DNA from: Planctopirus ephydatiae
Lineage (GTDB): Bacteria; Planctomycetota; Planctomycetia; Planctomycetales; Planctomycetaceae
NCBI RefSeq assembly: GCF_007752345.1
Contig: NZ_CP036299.1
Coordinates: 5,056,001-5,120,000, forward strand
Reading direction: 5' to 3'
DNA length: 64,000 nucleotides
Shown: one piece after another, positions 48,438 to 59,200 of the stretch
How positions within the stretch are numbered: the stretch's first letter is position 1
Layout: each line of letters starts with the position of its first letter
Made by a program: the position numbers and the translations under genes
The notes under the pieces: model-generated
Seen by the model: the letters and a program-made list of their open reading frames with translations, nothing else
The model's database searches: none
Told to the model about the DNA's origin: nothing

Positions 48438-48686
48438 AAGAACGAGCCCTCCGGAACTTGCCGGACTGCACTTTCCATTGTCATCCGTAGAATGATGCTG
48501 AGAACTGATAGACGCAGTTTTCAGGCATCGTGATGATCCTAGCCAGTTGAAGCGGATTAGCAACGTAAAATCATCACCACCACAGAATACAACCAGTATT
48601 CCGCAGGATCATTTGCCGCAAATGATCCGTAAAAACCCTAAATGCTAGGGACAATCGCCAATAGTAACTTTTTCTCAAAGTTTTCT

Positions 48687-48739
48687 GGCAGGGTGGCCCA
48701 GATGTGGCTTTGCACGTCAGGGTGACGACAGTCACAAGT
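48687..48739. repeat. Hairpin family A, copy 3 (degenerate)
   Basis: Same orientation as copy 1. CCAGATGT, loop GGCTTTGC, ACGTCAGG has one mismatch and one T-G pair; the following GTGAC-GACA-GTCAC is intact. Confidence 0.65.
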
Positions 48740-48968
48740 AGGCACCGGTGGCATGCTTCCATAACCATCAGCCATCATCGCGCTGACCGACAAACATCTC
48801 GGCACAGTCCACAACGACGAATACGATCTATTGAGCCGAAGGAATGACTCACGTAACCATCCCACGTCACTCTTTTCATAACCCTTGCCAGGTCTTCTGG
48901 GAAAAGACACAGATCGCTTGATCGAAATGCACCAGCGATTGCGATGGAGATACACGATGAGCACCCAT

Positions 48969-51821
48969 TCACTCTTTCTTCGGGGCTTTCTCCAGGAGGG
49001 CTTTGAACTCCGGGTCGTTTTCTAAAGGCTTTAAATCCGGGTCTTTCTTCACCCAGTCGAAGTCATCAAAACCGCGCTCAATGCTCGTCTTCAGGTCTTT
49101 GAGCGCCAGCCCCTTGTAGCGATTGACCAGCTCTTCTCCCGCCATAGTCTTCATCGCATGCTCCATCGCCCGGCTATAAACGCAAGCGGCATTGTAGAGG
49201 TATTGATCATCCTGCTGATGCTTCGCGCGAATCTTCTCCAGCGTGCTGATTCCCTTTTCTGTCTCACCTGTTGTGACCAGGCAGATGGCATACCCCGTGA
49301 CTGCCAGCGCATTCGTCGGGTCGAGTGCCACCGACTTCTCAAAATCGCCCCGCGCTTCGGGAATCTTGCCCTCCTGCAGCCGCAGGTTTCCACGACCTGC
49401 CCACGCCTCTGGCAGATATTCATCGACTTCCAAAGCAATCTCAAAGCACTCCAGGGCCGATTTCTTCTGCTTCTGCTGGAGATAATGCTGGGCCTGATAA
49501 ATGAACTGGTAGCCGGGCGACCTTTGCCGGAGATTTAATAGTGCGGCATTGGCATAGTCGCGGCGAGTATCGTCTTTGGCTTCATCACGCAGCTTGAGCA
49601 GCAGTTCGCGCGCAGCGGGTGTTCCCACCTGACCAATCATCTGCATGAGCTGCTGCTGCATATTATTGCTGTCCTGCTTGCGAACGGCTTTTTCGAGAAT
49701 TGACAGCAGATCTGGCGGAGATTCCTGCATCAATCCCTGCAGCGCACTCGAAGCCTGCGATAAATCCCCCGATTCAATGCAGCGAATCGCCAGGGGCAAA
49801 AACTCCGGTGCCTTGAGTTCCCTGAGAGCCAGCATGAGCTGATTGCGCTCTTGTGGCTTAAACGAATCAAATCGATCGGCCAGTTCCTTACCGGCCGAAG
49901 CATCAGCAATCGCACCAATGAGTCGAATGGCCCCGGAACGATCGGTAGTTGAGTTTGTACTGGAGTTATCGAGTCGTGCCATCAATTTCGGCAGCACGCG
50001 CGGATCGCGCACCTGCCTCAAAAACTGTTCGAGCAGGGGATCGAACTCTCCTCGATCGAGCGAAGCGAGGGCATAATCCATCGCCAGTTCCCGGCTTTTG
50101 CGATCGGATCGGCGAGAGAGGACATCGAAGGCAAACTTCCGTGTGGTCGCATTATCGCTGCGAATGGCTTCTTCCAGAAGTCCTTGTGCCGCTGGATGAC
50201 CCAGCACCACCAGCGCAGAAAGGACTTCTGTCCTGATTCCTCCCTGAGGCTGATGCGTATAGTTCGCCAGAACATTCGCCCAGGCCGCCTTGGGTGTTGC
50301 CGAAAGGACGGTCAAAATGGGGTCTCGGCGCTCTGGTTGTACATCCTTTAATAGCTGCAGCAGGACATCCTGATGCTGACGATATCGAGACGTGGCCAAA
50401 GCCTCGGCAGCATCCGGCACGAGTTCCATCTTTCCGCTGGTGATAATCGCCTTCAGCTCATCAATCGCCGGCTGCTCGCTGAATTCTCCCAAAGCCAGCA
50501 CTGCCGACTTGGCCAGCGGCTGATCCTCGCTACGCGTCAAAGCAATCACACGCGGTACTTCCGAAGAGGGCAATCGAGCGGCCCCATGCAACAGGGCGGC
50601 TGGTTTCGCCAGAGGATGTCCACTCTCGATCTCACGCAGAATTTCATCGGCAGGTAAAAGTCGATAAGCATCGGCCAGCGCTGCAGAGATCGCATCGGCT
50701 GCCGTCGGATGCACGACTTTGGAACTATTCCCACGCTTCGGCTGATCACGCTGGTTGGGGATGCTTGCCAGTTGAAGTTCCTGAATGGCGGCAGGAACTT
50801 CCGGCAGATAATTGATCTGTGGTCGGTTCCCTGGTGGTTGCTGGGCCGTGGTCATCAACCAGCTCAGTAGCTGAGAGTTGACCTGCTTCACACTCAGATC
50901 CCAGCAGGTAACGGCCCGCTCGACCTTCTTCAGCGACAGCTCTTCATAACCCCGGCACAAATCCTGAGCATTGACGGTATTCAGAATCCCCGAAATCGTC
51001 ATCAGTCCCAGTAGAGCACGCGGGCCCACCAGTTCGATCCGGAGCTTCATCGCCGACTTCATCTGCCGATTGACATCAATCACAAGGGGGCCAGCCGACG
51101 ACTTCATCGTAATAACGCTGGGAGGAACATTGTTGTCTGTCTCCAGCTTGGCGAACACCAGCCAGACATTACTGGCTGTTCCGGGAGCAATACTCAATTC
51201 TGCAAATGGCTCAGCCCCTTTGAGAGAAATTGATTTCTCTTCGTACTGGAACTGCATGAGCTTCAATCGCTGCGGGAGATTGCCAAACGGGTAATCCTTT
51301 CCTCCAATGTTGGCACTGACATCATCTTTTCGAATGACAATTGGCTCGGCACCGCCGTTGTAGATCGAAACATTGACTGCCAGATAGCGCATCAGGCCGG
51401 TTCCATCGTTCCACCAGCCATAATTGGCCATCTCAACGAGGGGAACAATCTGTTTCTGAAAGGAGGTCGCCTCCGCCACTGGTCGTGGTGGATCGAAAAA
51501 CGATGGGCGATCCCATGCTTCACGCTGTGCCCAGCTCTCCAGCAGTTTGCGGATCTCTTCTTCGGTGTTGATCGTTTTGATCTCACTGGCCGGTGCAGCG
51601 GGTTGGCTGGTGGTAGTCGTGCTGCTCTTACCCCGCGAGAGATTTTCCTGCTGAACCAGAATGATGTTCCCAGCTACGGCTCGAGCTTTGCGATTCGCCG
51701 GAACCACATCACCAGCGGCATTCACTACCTGAAACTCGCAAATCAACGTCAGTAACACAGGCAGCAGCACGACGAGCCTGCGAACTGACAGCAACAGCAG
51801 ATACCGAGGATGGTGACACAT
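48969..51821 (-). CDS. Secreted HEAT/TPR-repeat protein
   Basis: Protein of 950 residues. A hydrophobic N-terminal segment (LLLLSVRRLVVLLPVLLTLICEF) is probably a signal peptide. A beta-rich part (about 120-270) is followed by HEAT-like repeats (about 370-740, e.g. AVLALGEFSEQPAIDELKAII, LSALVVLGHPAAQGLLEEAI) and at least three TPR repeats (about 775-880, YLPEAWAGRGNLRLQEGKIPEA). The end is a charged helix pair (LKPLENDPEFKALLEKAPKK). Such repeats mediate protein-protein contact. It probably works outside the cytoplasm as a scaffold; the partner is unknown and no neighbour suggests one. Confidence 0.82.
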   Translation of the reverse strand: MCHHPRYLLLLSVRRLVVLLPVLLTLICEFQVVNAAGDVVPANRKARAVAGNIILVQQENLSRGKSSTTTTSQPAAPASEIKTINTEEEIRKLLESWAQREAWDRPSFFDPPRPVAEATSFQKQIVPLVEMANYGWWNDGTGLMRYLAVNVSIYNGGAEPIVIRKDDVSANIGGKDYPFGNLPQRLKLMQFQYEEKSISLKGAEPFAELSIAPGTASNVWLVFAKLETDNNVPPSVITMKSSAGPLVIDVNRQMKSAMKLRIELVGPRALLGLMTISGILNTVNAQDLCRGYEELSLKKVERAVTCWDLSVKQVNSQLLSWLMTTAQQPPGNRPQINYLPEVPAAIQELQLASIPNQRDQPKRGNSSKVVHPTAADAISAALADAYRLLPADEILREIESGHPLAKPAALLHGAARLPSSEVPRVIALTRSEDQPLAKSAVLALGEFSEQPAIDELKAIITSGKMELVPDAAEALATSRYRQHQDVLLQLLKDVQPERRDPILTVLSATPKAAWANVLANYTHQPQGGIRTEVLSALVVLGHPAAQGLLEEAIRSDNATTRKFAFDVLSRRSDRKSRELAMDYALASLDRGEFDPLLEQFLRQVRDPRVLPKLMARLDNSSTNSTTDRSGAIRLIGAIADASAGKELADRFDSFKPQERNQLMLALRELKAPEFLPLAIRCIESGDLSQASSALQGLMQESPPDLLSILEKAVRKQDSNNMQQQLMQMIGQVGTPAARELLLKLRDEAKDDTRRDYANAALLNLRQRSPGYQFIYQAQHYLQQKQKKSALECFEIALEVDEYLPEAWAGRGNLRLQEGKIPEARGDFEKSVALDPTNALAVTGYAICLVTTGETEKGISTLEKIRAKHQQDDQYLYNAACVYSRAMEHAMKTMAGEELVNRYKGLALKDLKTSIERGFDDFDWVKKDPDLKPLENDPEFKALLEKAPKKE

Positions 51822-52224
51822 GTTCGAGTCATCTCGCTGTAGAAAACTTCTGTTCAGAAAACGATCGTTCGGACGGAATCAAGCCGCGGTGAACCTGTCG
51901 GTTCCTCAATGTTCCCTGTGATCCATAGTAGCCGTGACCAGCTGTTTTGAGGATGGCCATCTTTATCAAGGATTCTCGCCTTGCCACCGCAAACTTGCCA
52001 CCAGAATCGCCGGATTCATCCCTGACGGTTTTATCGTTTTCTTCAACAGGCACTGAACTTGCATACATGTTCAATTCGACCCTGTTAGTATTTTTCCCGA
52101 CTTAGTTCATCAAGATTTGCTCGCACGCTTCGATTTCTGGCCTATGTTTCCACCGCAGGGCGTTCTCGAGAATCGCGGGCCACGAGTTTCGACACCCTCT
52201 TATCGACTTGGATTGGAGCAGCGG
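51822..52224. other. Divergent promoter region
   Basis: Between the HEAT/TPR gene (minus) and the AAA+ gene (plus). The plus-strand frame is open from 52117 but the first 36 codons do not look like the protein's start. No repeat stands out. Confidence 0.4.
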
Positions 52225-53961
52225 ATGTCGGCTGAAGGTAAACTCTCACCGGCTGAGTATTTGCGTCGTGTCGGCATGGGCGTCGCCAATGCCCTGGGGC
52301 AGACTCCAGCCGTCCCTCGGAAAGATCCAGCTACGTCTGGTGACGGGCACCGCCAGCCTCCCGGAACTCCTCCAGCCACCAAATCTTCCCCACCGGCTGA
52401 CAATTTACAGCGACTTTCCCCGGAGCGGTCTGTTGGCCAAGCCTCCGCTCAAGGGCCACGCACATCATTGCCAGCTTCGGCTGAGACACCAGAAACTTCG
52501 ATCAATGCTCTGCAGGCTGATATTCGCCAGTTGCTGAAATCGAATGCCCAATCGGTTCGGCCCAACATCCCGCTCGATCCAATCAGTTCACGCGAGACGG
52601 AACCTCCGCCATTAGCATCTGGTTCTGGTGATCGAAAGCTCAATTCCCTGTTTGAGAGAGTTGAGAATTTACTCGGGCCACGCAAAACAGCGGGCGAGAA
52701 CGAATACTTTCCTCCCGAACCCACCACGCTTTACGAAACTCGACTGACCGAAGACGAAGTTGAACGGTTGATTCTCAAATTTCTCTTGGCCAAGGGATCT
52801 TCGACAGGCCGGCAAGTGGCCGGCCAGCTCAAACTTCCCTTTGCGCTCATCGAACCGATTGTCAAAGGTCTGAAGCAGGACACGCTGCTGGCTTACCGCA
52901 ATACTGCCGAGATGGGAGATTACGAGTACTGTATTACCGATGTAGGACGCGAGCGCGCCCGCCGATTCATGGAAGAATGCACTTACTTCGGGGCTGCTCC
53001 CGTTTCTTTACGAGATTACCTCCACGCGATGGAGGCTCAGTCGATCACTCGTCATTATGCCACCGAAGAAAGCCTCAAAGCCGCTTTCAAAGACCTGCTG
53101 ATCAATCCTTCGCTGCTCGAACGCCTGGGGCCCGCCATTAACTCAGGCCGTGGGATGTTCCTCTTTGGCGAGCCTGGCAATGGAAAAACCAGCATTGCGG
53201 AACGCATTACGCGCTGCTTCGGCAGCACGATCTGGATCCCTCGAGCATTAGGGATCGATGGTGATGTCATCCGCCTGTTTGACCCTGGTATGCATGATGA
53301 AGTCGAAACGCCGCCTCAGGAACAAGGGCTTTTTAATCTTACAGGGATCGATCAGCGCTGGGTGCGAATTGTCCGCCCGACCATTGTCGCTGGTGGTGAG
53401 CTCACAATGGATCAACTGGAAGTCACACAAAACCAGACAACCAAAATCTGCGAAGCCCCACTGCAGCTCAAAAGCAATTGCGGCACATTTGTGATCGACG
53501 ATTTCGGGCGCCAGCGCATGCCAGTGACAGAACTGCTCAATCGCTGGATTGTCCCTCTCGAAAAGCGCTACGACTTTCTGAATCTTCCCAGTGGTAAAAA
53601 GATTCAAGTCCCCTTTGATCAGCTCATCATCTTCTCGACCAATCTCGAGCCGCGTGATCTCGTCGATGGGGCCTTTCTGCGACGAATTCCTTATAAAATC
53701 CAGGTTCCCGACCCGACGGAAGCCGAATTCCGCGGCATTCTCCAGCGGTTAGCTCCTCATCTGGGTTTTCAGTACAACGAACAGGCCGTCTCCTATCTGA
53801 TTCAGAAACACTACTTCGAGGTCAAACGTCCCTTCCGTTCGTGTCAGCCGCGCGATCTGTTGCTACAAGTCAAAAACTACTGCACCTACAAGAATATTCC
53901 CAAGCAGATGACAGCCGAGGCATTTGACTTTGCCGTCGCTAACTATTTCTCGGTCATGTAG
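52225..53961 (+). CDS. AAA+ ATPase with N-terminal winged-helix-like domain
   Basis: Protein of about 578 residues. The ATG at 52225 has GGAG 8 bases upstream. The first 155 residues are Pro/Ser/Ala-rich and probably disordered. A winged-helix-like domain follows (about 172-250, [34 protein letters not shown]). The AAA+ core has Walker [10 protein letters not shown] (about 315), Walker B FVIDDFG (about 420), a sensor-1 region IIFSTNLEP and an arginine-finger-like FLRRIPYK. The C-terminus has a helical lid ([14 protein letters not shown]). Function is unknown; fused DNA-binding-like and motor domains suggest a nucleic-acid or regulatory role. A pseudopilin gene follows 263 bases later, without evident connection. 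Confidence 0.85.
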   Translation: MSAEGKLSPAEYLRRVGMGVANALGQTPAVPRKDPATSGDGHRQPPGTPPATKSSPPADNLQRLSPERSVGQASAQGPRTSLPASAETPETSINALQADIRQLLKSNAQSVRPNIPLDPISSRETEPPPLASGSGDRKLNSLFERVENLLGPRKTAGENEYFPPEPTTLYETRLTEDEVERLILKFLLAKGSSTGRQVAGQLKLPFALIEPIVKGLKQDTLLAYRNTAEMGDYEYCITDVGRERARRFMEECTYFGAAPVSLRDYLHAMEAQSITRHYATEESLKAAFKDLLINPSLLERLGPAINSGRGMFLFGEPGNGKTSIAERITRCFGSTIWIPRALGIDGDVIRLFDPGMHDEVETPPQEQGLFNLTGIDQRWVRIVRPTIVAGGELTMDQLEVTQNQTTKICEAPLQLKSNCGTFVIDDFGRQRMPVTELLNRWIVPLEKRYDFLNLPSGKKIQVPFDQLIIFSTNLEPRDLVDGAFLRRIPYKIQVPDPTEAEFRGILQRLAPHLGFQYNEQAVSYLIQKHYFEVKRPFRSCQPRDLLLQVKNYCTYKNIPKQMTAEAFDFAVANYFSVM

Positions 53962-54224
53962 TGCAACAGTCGTTATGTCTCGTAATGGATTTGAGCCGCA
54001 CAATCTCAATGAATCAGTGAACTTGCGATGACCAAATGTATCATCCAGGCGTCAATAAAGATCAAAAAATCAATACTAAACATCCAGGTTATCTCAAGAA
54101 TCATCAGCGATATCTTGACAGCTCAAAAAAGAGACATAGGTTTCACAATGACGACATGGAGTTAGCAGCACGATGTCCTGCAACTCATCTCATATTCTCT
54201 TGGAAGTGCCTAAGGAGCTGCTCA

Positions 54225-54773
54225 ATGGTTGCCGGAACAAGTTTGAAGAAATTGAAATCATCTGCTGCATCACGCCGTAAAGGATTCACACTGGTCGAAG
54301 TGTTGATTGTCGTGGTGATTCTTGGAATCCTGGCCGCCACAGTGTTACCACAATTCAATGCAGCCACAGACGATGCCAAAGAGGCCTCCCTCCGCCAGAA
54401 TCTTTCACTGCTGCGCAGCCAGATTCAGATGTTCCGCTTCCAGCATGATGGCAAGTTCCCTGGCAGTGGCTCGACAGATCCCACAAAGATTGTCGAACAA
54501 CTTACTCTGGCCTCCAAGGCTGATCTGACCACTGCTGCACCAGGAACAGCTGGTTATCCATTTGGCCCGTATGTGATCGGCCAGTTGCCAGTCAATCCTT
54601 ATTCAGGCGGACGGGCAGTGAAGATCGTGACCGACGTCGCTGCTGCCACTCCCGACATGGCTGAAACCATTGGCGACGAAAAAGTAGGCTGGATTTACAA
54701 TCCTGCGACTGGTGAGATCAAGGCGAACGCAACGGGCAACAGTGCTGACGGTAAAGCTCTCGATAAGATGTAA
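54225..54773 (+). CDS. Type II secretion/type IV pilus-like pseudopilin
   Basis: Product of 182 residues beginning with a class III (prepilin) leader: basic MVAGTSLKKLKSSAASRRKG, cleavage after G20, then FTLVEVLIVVVILGILAATVLPQF with E25 at position +5. The C-terminal part is GspG-like, with a helix (QNLSLLRSQIQMFRFQHDGKFP) and a small beta region ending in GWIYNPATGEI. Processing by a prepilin peptidase and assembly into a pseudopilus are inferred. AAGGAG 7 bases upstream fixes the start; a longer frame from 54036 is rejected. No secretion ATPase or secretin is adjacent. A strong terminator follows. Confidence 0.92.
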   Translation: MVAGTSLKKLKSSAASRRKGFTLVEVLIVVVILGILAATVLPQFNAATDDAKEASLRQNLSLLRSQIQMFRFQHDGKFPGSGSTDPTKIVEQLTLASKADLTTAAPGTAGYPFGPYVIGQLPVNPYSGGRAVKIVTDVAAATPDMAETIGDEKVGWIYNPATGEIKANATGNSADGKALDKM

Positions 54774-54812
54774 GACTGACAGCCAATTTCTTATCTGAGC
54801 CAATAAATAAGT

Positions 54813-54855
54813 AAGCCGCATTCAGTTCATAGCTGAATGCGGCTTGGCTATTTTA
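54813..54855 (+). terminator. Rho-independent terminator of the pseudopilin gene
   Basis: AAGCCGCATTCAG pairs with CTGAATGCGGCTT (13 pairs, loop TTCATAG), followed by GGCTATTTT. It begins about 39 bases past the stop codon. Confidence 0.88.
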
Positions 54856-54984
54856 ACCGATAACAATAGTAAGAATTGATGACTCCTCTGTGTGTAGGGT
54901 GCATGAAGTTCCGACGCAATGCCCAAGCCGTTCTGTGAAACTTTCGCTTACCACCGAATCAATGTTGTATAGGGAGTCTTTTAA

Positions 54985-55014
54985 ACATGCTTGCTCCGAG
55001 CCGCAAGCATGACA
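54985..55014. repeat. Hairpin family B, copy 2 (inverted)
   Basis: CATGCTTGC, loop TCCGAGCC, GCAAGCATG at 54986-55011. Read on the minus strand the loop is GGCTCGGA, matching copies 1 and 3 (GGCTCTGA, AGCTCTGG). It is just past the mutY stop. Confidence 0.75.
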
Positions 55015-55061
55015 CATAAGGCGTCGTGTGATCGTGAGTTTCGTATGATATAGAAAGCTCA

Positions 55062-56204
55062 TCACATCATTTTCATGATCTTCTGCCACTGCTTAACCAG
55101 CTTTCGAGTTGTCACAGGCATGGCCAGTGAATCGAGCGATTCACACCCAAACCACCCACCATGCGACTTGAGCTGTTCGTAGAGTGCATGACTTTGCCTG
55201 CTGGTCACTCCATCCGAGAGATCACAGCAAAAGGCATGCAGAGTGATACGATATCTGGTCACTCCATGAGTCAGCCGCGAGAATTCTGTGACTTCGCCTG
55301 GATGTACCGCCAACTGTTCCTGCACACGAGCCTTGAGTGCCAGGGCCAGTGCTGATGTCGAGACGTCATTTTCTTTCTGAAACTCTTCGCTGGTGTTCTC
55401 GGGATCAAAGAGTGTGTAGCGTGGAAAATCCCATAATCCAGCCCATCGCTCAGGCTTCTCGCGTTGCCGGAGAAATAGCTCCCCTTGAAACTCGATCAGC
55501 AAAGTGGTGTCAATCAGCGGTGTAATGACTGGTCTGGCAAGTGCTCGGGGAATCTTGGCCTGTCTTGCTTCCTGAAATGCCCGGCAATGCTGTTGTACCG
55601 GGCATTGATCACACAAGGGGTCGATGGGTTTACAAACAAGTGAGCCCAGTTCCATGAGCGCCTGATTGATCAGATCGGGTTCTTTCCCTGAGACAATCGA
55701 TTCAGCGAAGCCCCACAAGGCCTTTTGTCCAGCCGCATTTTTCAAGTCGCCATCATATCCAAGAATGCGAGCATACAACCGCTGGGTATTGGCTTCGACA
55801 ATGGGGGCCGGCTGGCGAAAAGCAAAGCTCGAAATCGCACCGGCCGTGTATCGACCAATCCCGGGCAACTCGAGCAATTGCTCGACACTTTGCGGAAAAA
55901 CCCCTTGGTATCTTTCCATCAACTCTCGGGCAGACTTATGCAGATTGCGAGCCCTCGAGTAGTAACCTAACCCCTCCCACAATTTGAGAACCTCTTCTTC
56001 GGGTGCGTTTGCCAGCGCCTGCACACTGGGGAATTTCGCCATAAATCGTTCGAAGTAAGGGATCACGGCGGTCACGGTGGTCTGTTGCAGCATGATCTCA
56101 CTGATCCAGATCGAATAAGGATCATGTGAGGCTCGCCACGGCAACGGGCGACCATGCTTTGCATACCAGGCGAGAAGTTGCTTTTGAAACTTTGTCTTTT
56201 GCAT
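55062..56204 (-). CDS. mutY: A/G-specific adenine DNA glycosylase
   Basis: Base-excision repair glycosylase of 380 residues that removes adenine mispaired with 8-oxoguanine. Catalytic acid E36 is in WISEIMLQQTTV; the HhH motif is LPGIGRYTAGA; the [4Fe-4S] ligands are C191-x6-C-x2-C-x5-C207. The C-terminal 150 residues form the NUDIX-like domain that reads 8-oxoguanine. Where E. coli MutY has the catalytic Asp in DGNVKR, this protein has EANTQR (E137), which may be common in its relatives. It lies 38 bases after hpnN on the same strand and is probably co-transcribed. Confidence 0.95.
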   Translation of the reverse strand: MQKTKFQKQLLAWYAKHGRPLPWRASHDPYSIWISEIMLQQTTVTAVIPYFERFMAKFPSVQALANAPEEEVLKLWEGLGYYSRARNLHKSARELMERYQGVFPQSVEQLLELPGIGRYTAGAISSFAFRQPAPIVEANTQRLYARILGYDGDLKNAAGQKALWGFAESIVSGKEPDLINQALMELGSLVCKPIDPLCDQCPVQQHCRAFQEARQAKIPRALARPVITPLIDTTLLIEFQGELFLRQREKPERWAGLWDFPRYTLFDPENTSEEFQKENDVSTSALALALKARVQEQLAVHPGEVTEFSRLTHGVTRYRITLHAFCCDLSDGVTSRQSHALYEQLKSHGGWFGCESLDSLAMPVTTRKLVKQWQKIMKMM

Positions 56205-56242
56205 CCCGTCTACTGTCTATCGCCATGGGCATTATCAACGCA

Positions 56243-59200
56243 TTAGGCAACGTGAGCCGGATGTTTCAAGATCCTCGGCTCATCATCGTCGCTCGATGTT
56301 TCGTCCGCGAGTTCCGGTACTGGATGTGTCCCAAAATCGGCGTCATCGACATCGATCGTTATTTCGGGCTCGGCATCGTGCAGAATCGACGGGCTCAGAC
56401 GGGCCAGGAGCGCCAGAATCGCAGGTAAGGGCACCAGCGAAATGAACAGACAGCAAGTCACGCCGATCGTCAGGACAGCCCCGAGGCTGAACAATCCCCT
56501 GTGCGCAGCAATCATCATTGCGCCAAAGCCCACCATGGTCGTCGTGACTGTCAGCACAATCGCATTCACCAGGCTGGGAGTGACTGTGTATGGGCCAGGT
56601 GCGCGATGGCGAAAATCGTGAAGCAGATGCACTCCACTATCGACACCCAGCCCGATAATCAGAGGCAGCACGATGAGATTCGCCGGGTTGAGAGGCATGT
56701 TGATGAGTACGAGAATCCCGAAGGTCATTGCGAGGCTCACGACCGGTGGCATCAACGCCAGAAGCGTCAATCCCACGCTTCCTGGTGATCGCCACATGGC
56801 GGCCAGCATCGTGACAAAACTTGCGGTTCCGACCATCATCAGTGGTGTATTCTCGAAGAGCCACCGCTTGCTCCAGAGTGGCAACTTTGCATAGACTTCA
56901 GGGACTGCTTGACAACCGATGGCCAGCACACCCACACCCAGCGCGACCAGCATCCCTGGGATCAGGCAACGCCAGATCAACTTCCCAGGCAGGAAATCAA
57001 TCAGCAGCACCAGCACAATGACCGCCAGTGCATACATGGCAGCAATCTCGTAACTGTGCTTGATCTGCAAAGCCGCTTCAAAATTCTGCAGCGGTGTCCC
57101 CGTGATGTTCGGATCGACTTTTCGCACAGCCGTCACAAACTGCGTCAATGGTTCCATATCCCAGATCTGCTGGGCGGGATAGACCTGCAAGAGCCACTGA
57201 TCTTTCCCACCTTTGGGCTGAGCCACAAATCGGGAGGTCAATTCAACAGGCAGATCGTTCAACGAAACTGGTGCCGGGTTGGCTGCGGCCCGCAAGGCCT
57301 GAAACTGAGCCAGCAAGGCATAGGACATGCGATACTGGAACTCACTCAAAATCTGCATCTGTTCTGGCAGCTCTTTCTCGGCCAGTTGATTGAGCGTTTG
57401 ATCGAGTTTCTGCGAAAGTGCCAGAGATTTTTCCTCTGGCCGACTCTTCAAATGGGCAAAGAGATCATCCAGGGCATGCCCCACTCGTCCAGGATTCGAC
57501 GTCTTGGGTGCAGGCAGTTTCTCGGGGAGATGTTTCAGATGCGCATGAAACCCTTGAACAAGCAGTCGGGTTTCATCGGCCGAGTGATCGGGAAGTCGGG
57601 TCGCGATTTCCTCGACCTTGCGAACTTCTGGTAGTGCTTCAAACTTCGCCTTGAGCTCTCGAACCTGAGCGGGTGAGTCCGCCAGCGAGATCGCGAAGAG
57701 CAACGAATGATCAGACGAGGCAAAAATGCGATTCTGTGTCTCGACCGATTCCAATCCTCGAGCCTGCAGGTTGAGCAGATTGTGATCGTATGTCACGAGG
57801 CTCGTCAGTTGGCCATCTTTCCAACCCACGACCTGCACGACGAGCAGCAGTATGACCACGGCTGAAAAACTCGCCACGGTTCCGGGTGCATGCAGAATCG
57901 CCTTGCGAAGAAGTTCACCTTGAAATGGTGTTGGCAATTGTGCAGCGGATCGATGACGATCAGAGATCACCAGCATGGCCGGCAAGAGTGTAAACGTCGC
58001 CACGACACAGAGCAGAATCCCTGCACCAGCAATCAGCCCCAGTTCAGCAACACCCAAAAAATCGGTGAATGCTGCACAGAAAAACGCCAGAGCTGAAGTG
58101 ATCGCACCCGTCAGGATGCTGACACCGACTCGACCGGAAGTATTGACCAGAGCCGAGCGAATCTCCATCCCTTGTTGGCGATGTTGAATGTATCTTGCGA
58201 GAAAATGGATCCCAAAATCGACACCCAGCCCAATCAGAATTGTCACAAACGAGATCGAGAGAATATTCAGATGACCAATCGTTAATGTCGTGAAGGCAAA
58301 CGTCCAGGCTGTTCCGGCAGCCAGCATGATCATACCGATAATGGGATGTCTCACACCTCGGAAACAAATCAGCATCAGAATCAGCACACCGGCTTCCGAG
58401 ATCATCGAAGCCCAGCCCATGTCGGCTTGTGACCTTCGCATTTCGTCATTCTCAAGAACCGGGATGCCCGTCAGGCTCATCTGCACTTCTGGAAGGTTTG
58501 ATGTCACATCGGACATCAGTTCCCGCAGTCGATCAATCGATCGCGTGTGTCCTTCAAACGACCCGGCATCTTTCTGAACGGGCGAGGTTTTCAAAAACCC
58601 CATCGTTCCCGCGTCGTTAATCAGATAAACCGTCTGATTCCCCTGGGCCTTCATCTGCGGGTCAAGAGTCAGCAGGTCGGGCCACGGATTGGTGAACTCG
58701 CCATCTTTCTCGACTCCATGGGCCAGACTGCTGACGAGTCGATCCACATGGTGCAGCAATCCCTGGATCTGCTCTTTCGTCGTCGCACTTTCCAGTTGAG
58801 TCTTGAGAATCAGGGCGACAGTTTCCAACCGCACCAGATCCCAGTTCCCAGCCAGAATGGGACGATACTCGTCCAGTCTCTCGAGGCCCATGGCCAGTTG
58901 GGCGGGTGCCAGGTATTGCAGTCCTTTGCTGCGAAGCTCTCCGGGTTCGACCTTGTACAAAATGTTGCTGAAGAATTCTGGTTCCTGGTGGAGCAGAGCT
59001 GCCAGTTCATCGAGCGATTGCTTGATCCGTTCGGGAGACTTCCCTTCGACGACGACCACCAGGTCGTTGGCTTCGCCGAAACTCTGCGTGTACTTCATCC
59101 ATCGCTGATGAAAATCTGCCGAAGGATTGATCAGATCGGATCGATCGGTTTTGAACTGGAGAAAGGCGACACTGATCAGTGCAGAAATCACGACGGAAAC

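Larger units (their letters stand above)
48279..48968. other. Long spacer with terminator and repeat
   Basis: No gene is credible. It contains the strong minus-strand terminator at 48382-48437 and hairpin family A copy 3 at 48687-48739. The region 48440-48600 upstream of the terminator (on the minus strand) could be a small transcript. Confidence 0.5.

Noticed and set aside
48638-48964. A 108-codon minus-strand ORF
   Set aside because: Runs through hairpin family A copy 3, lacks a ribosome-binding site and shows no protein-like pattern.
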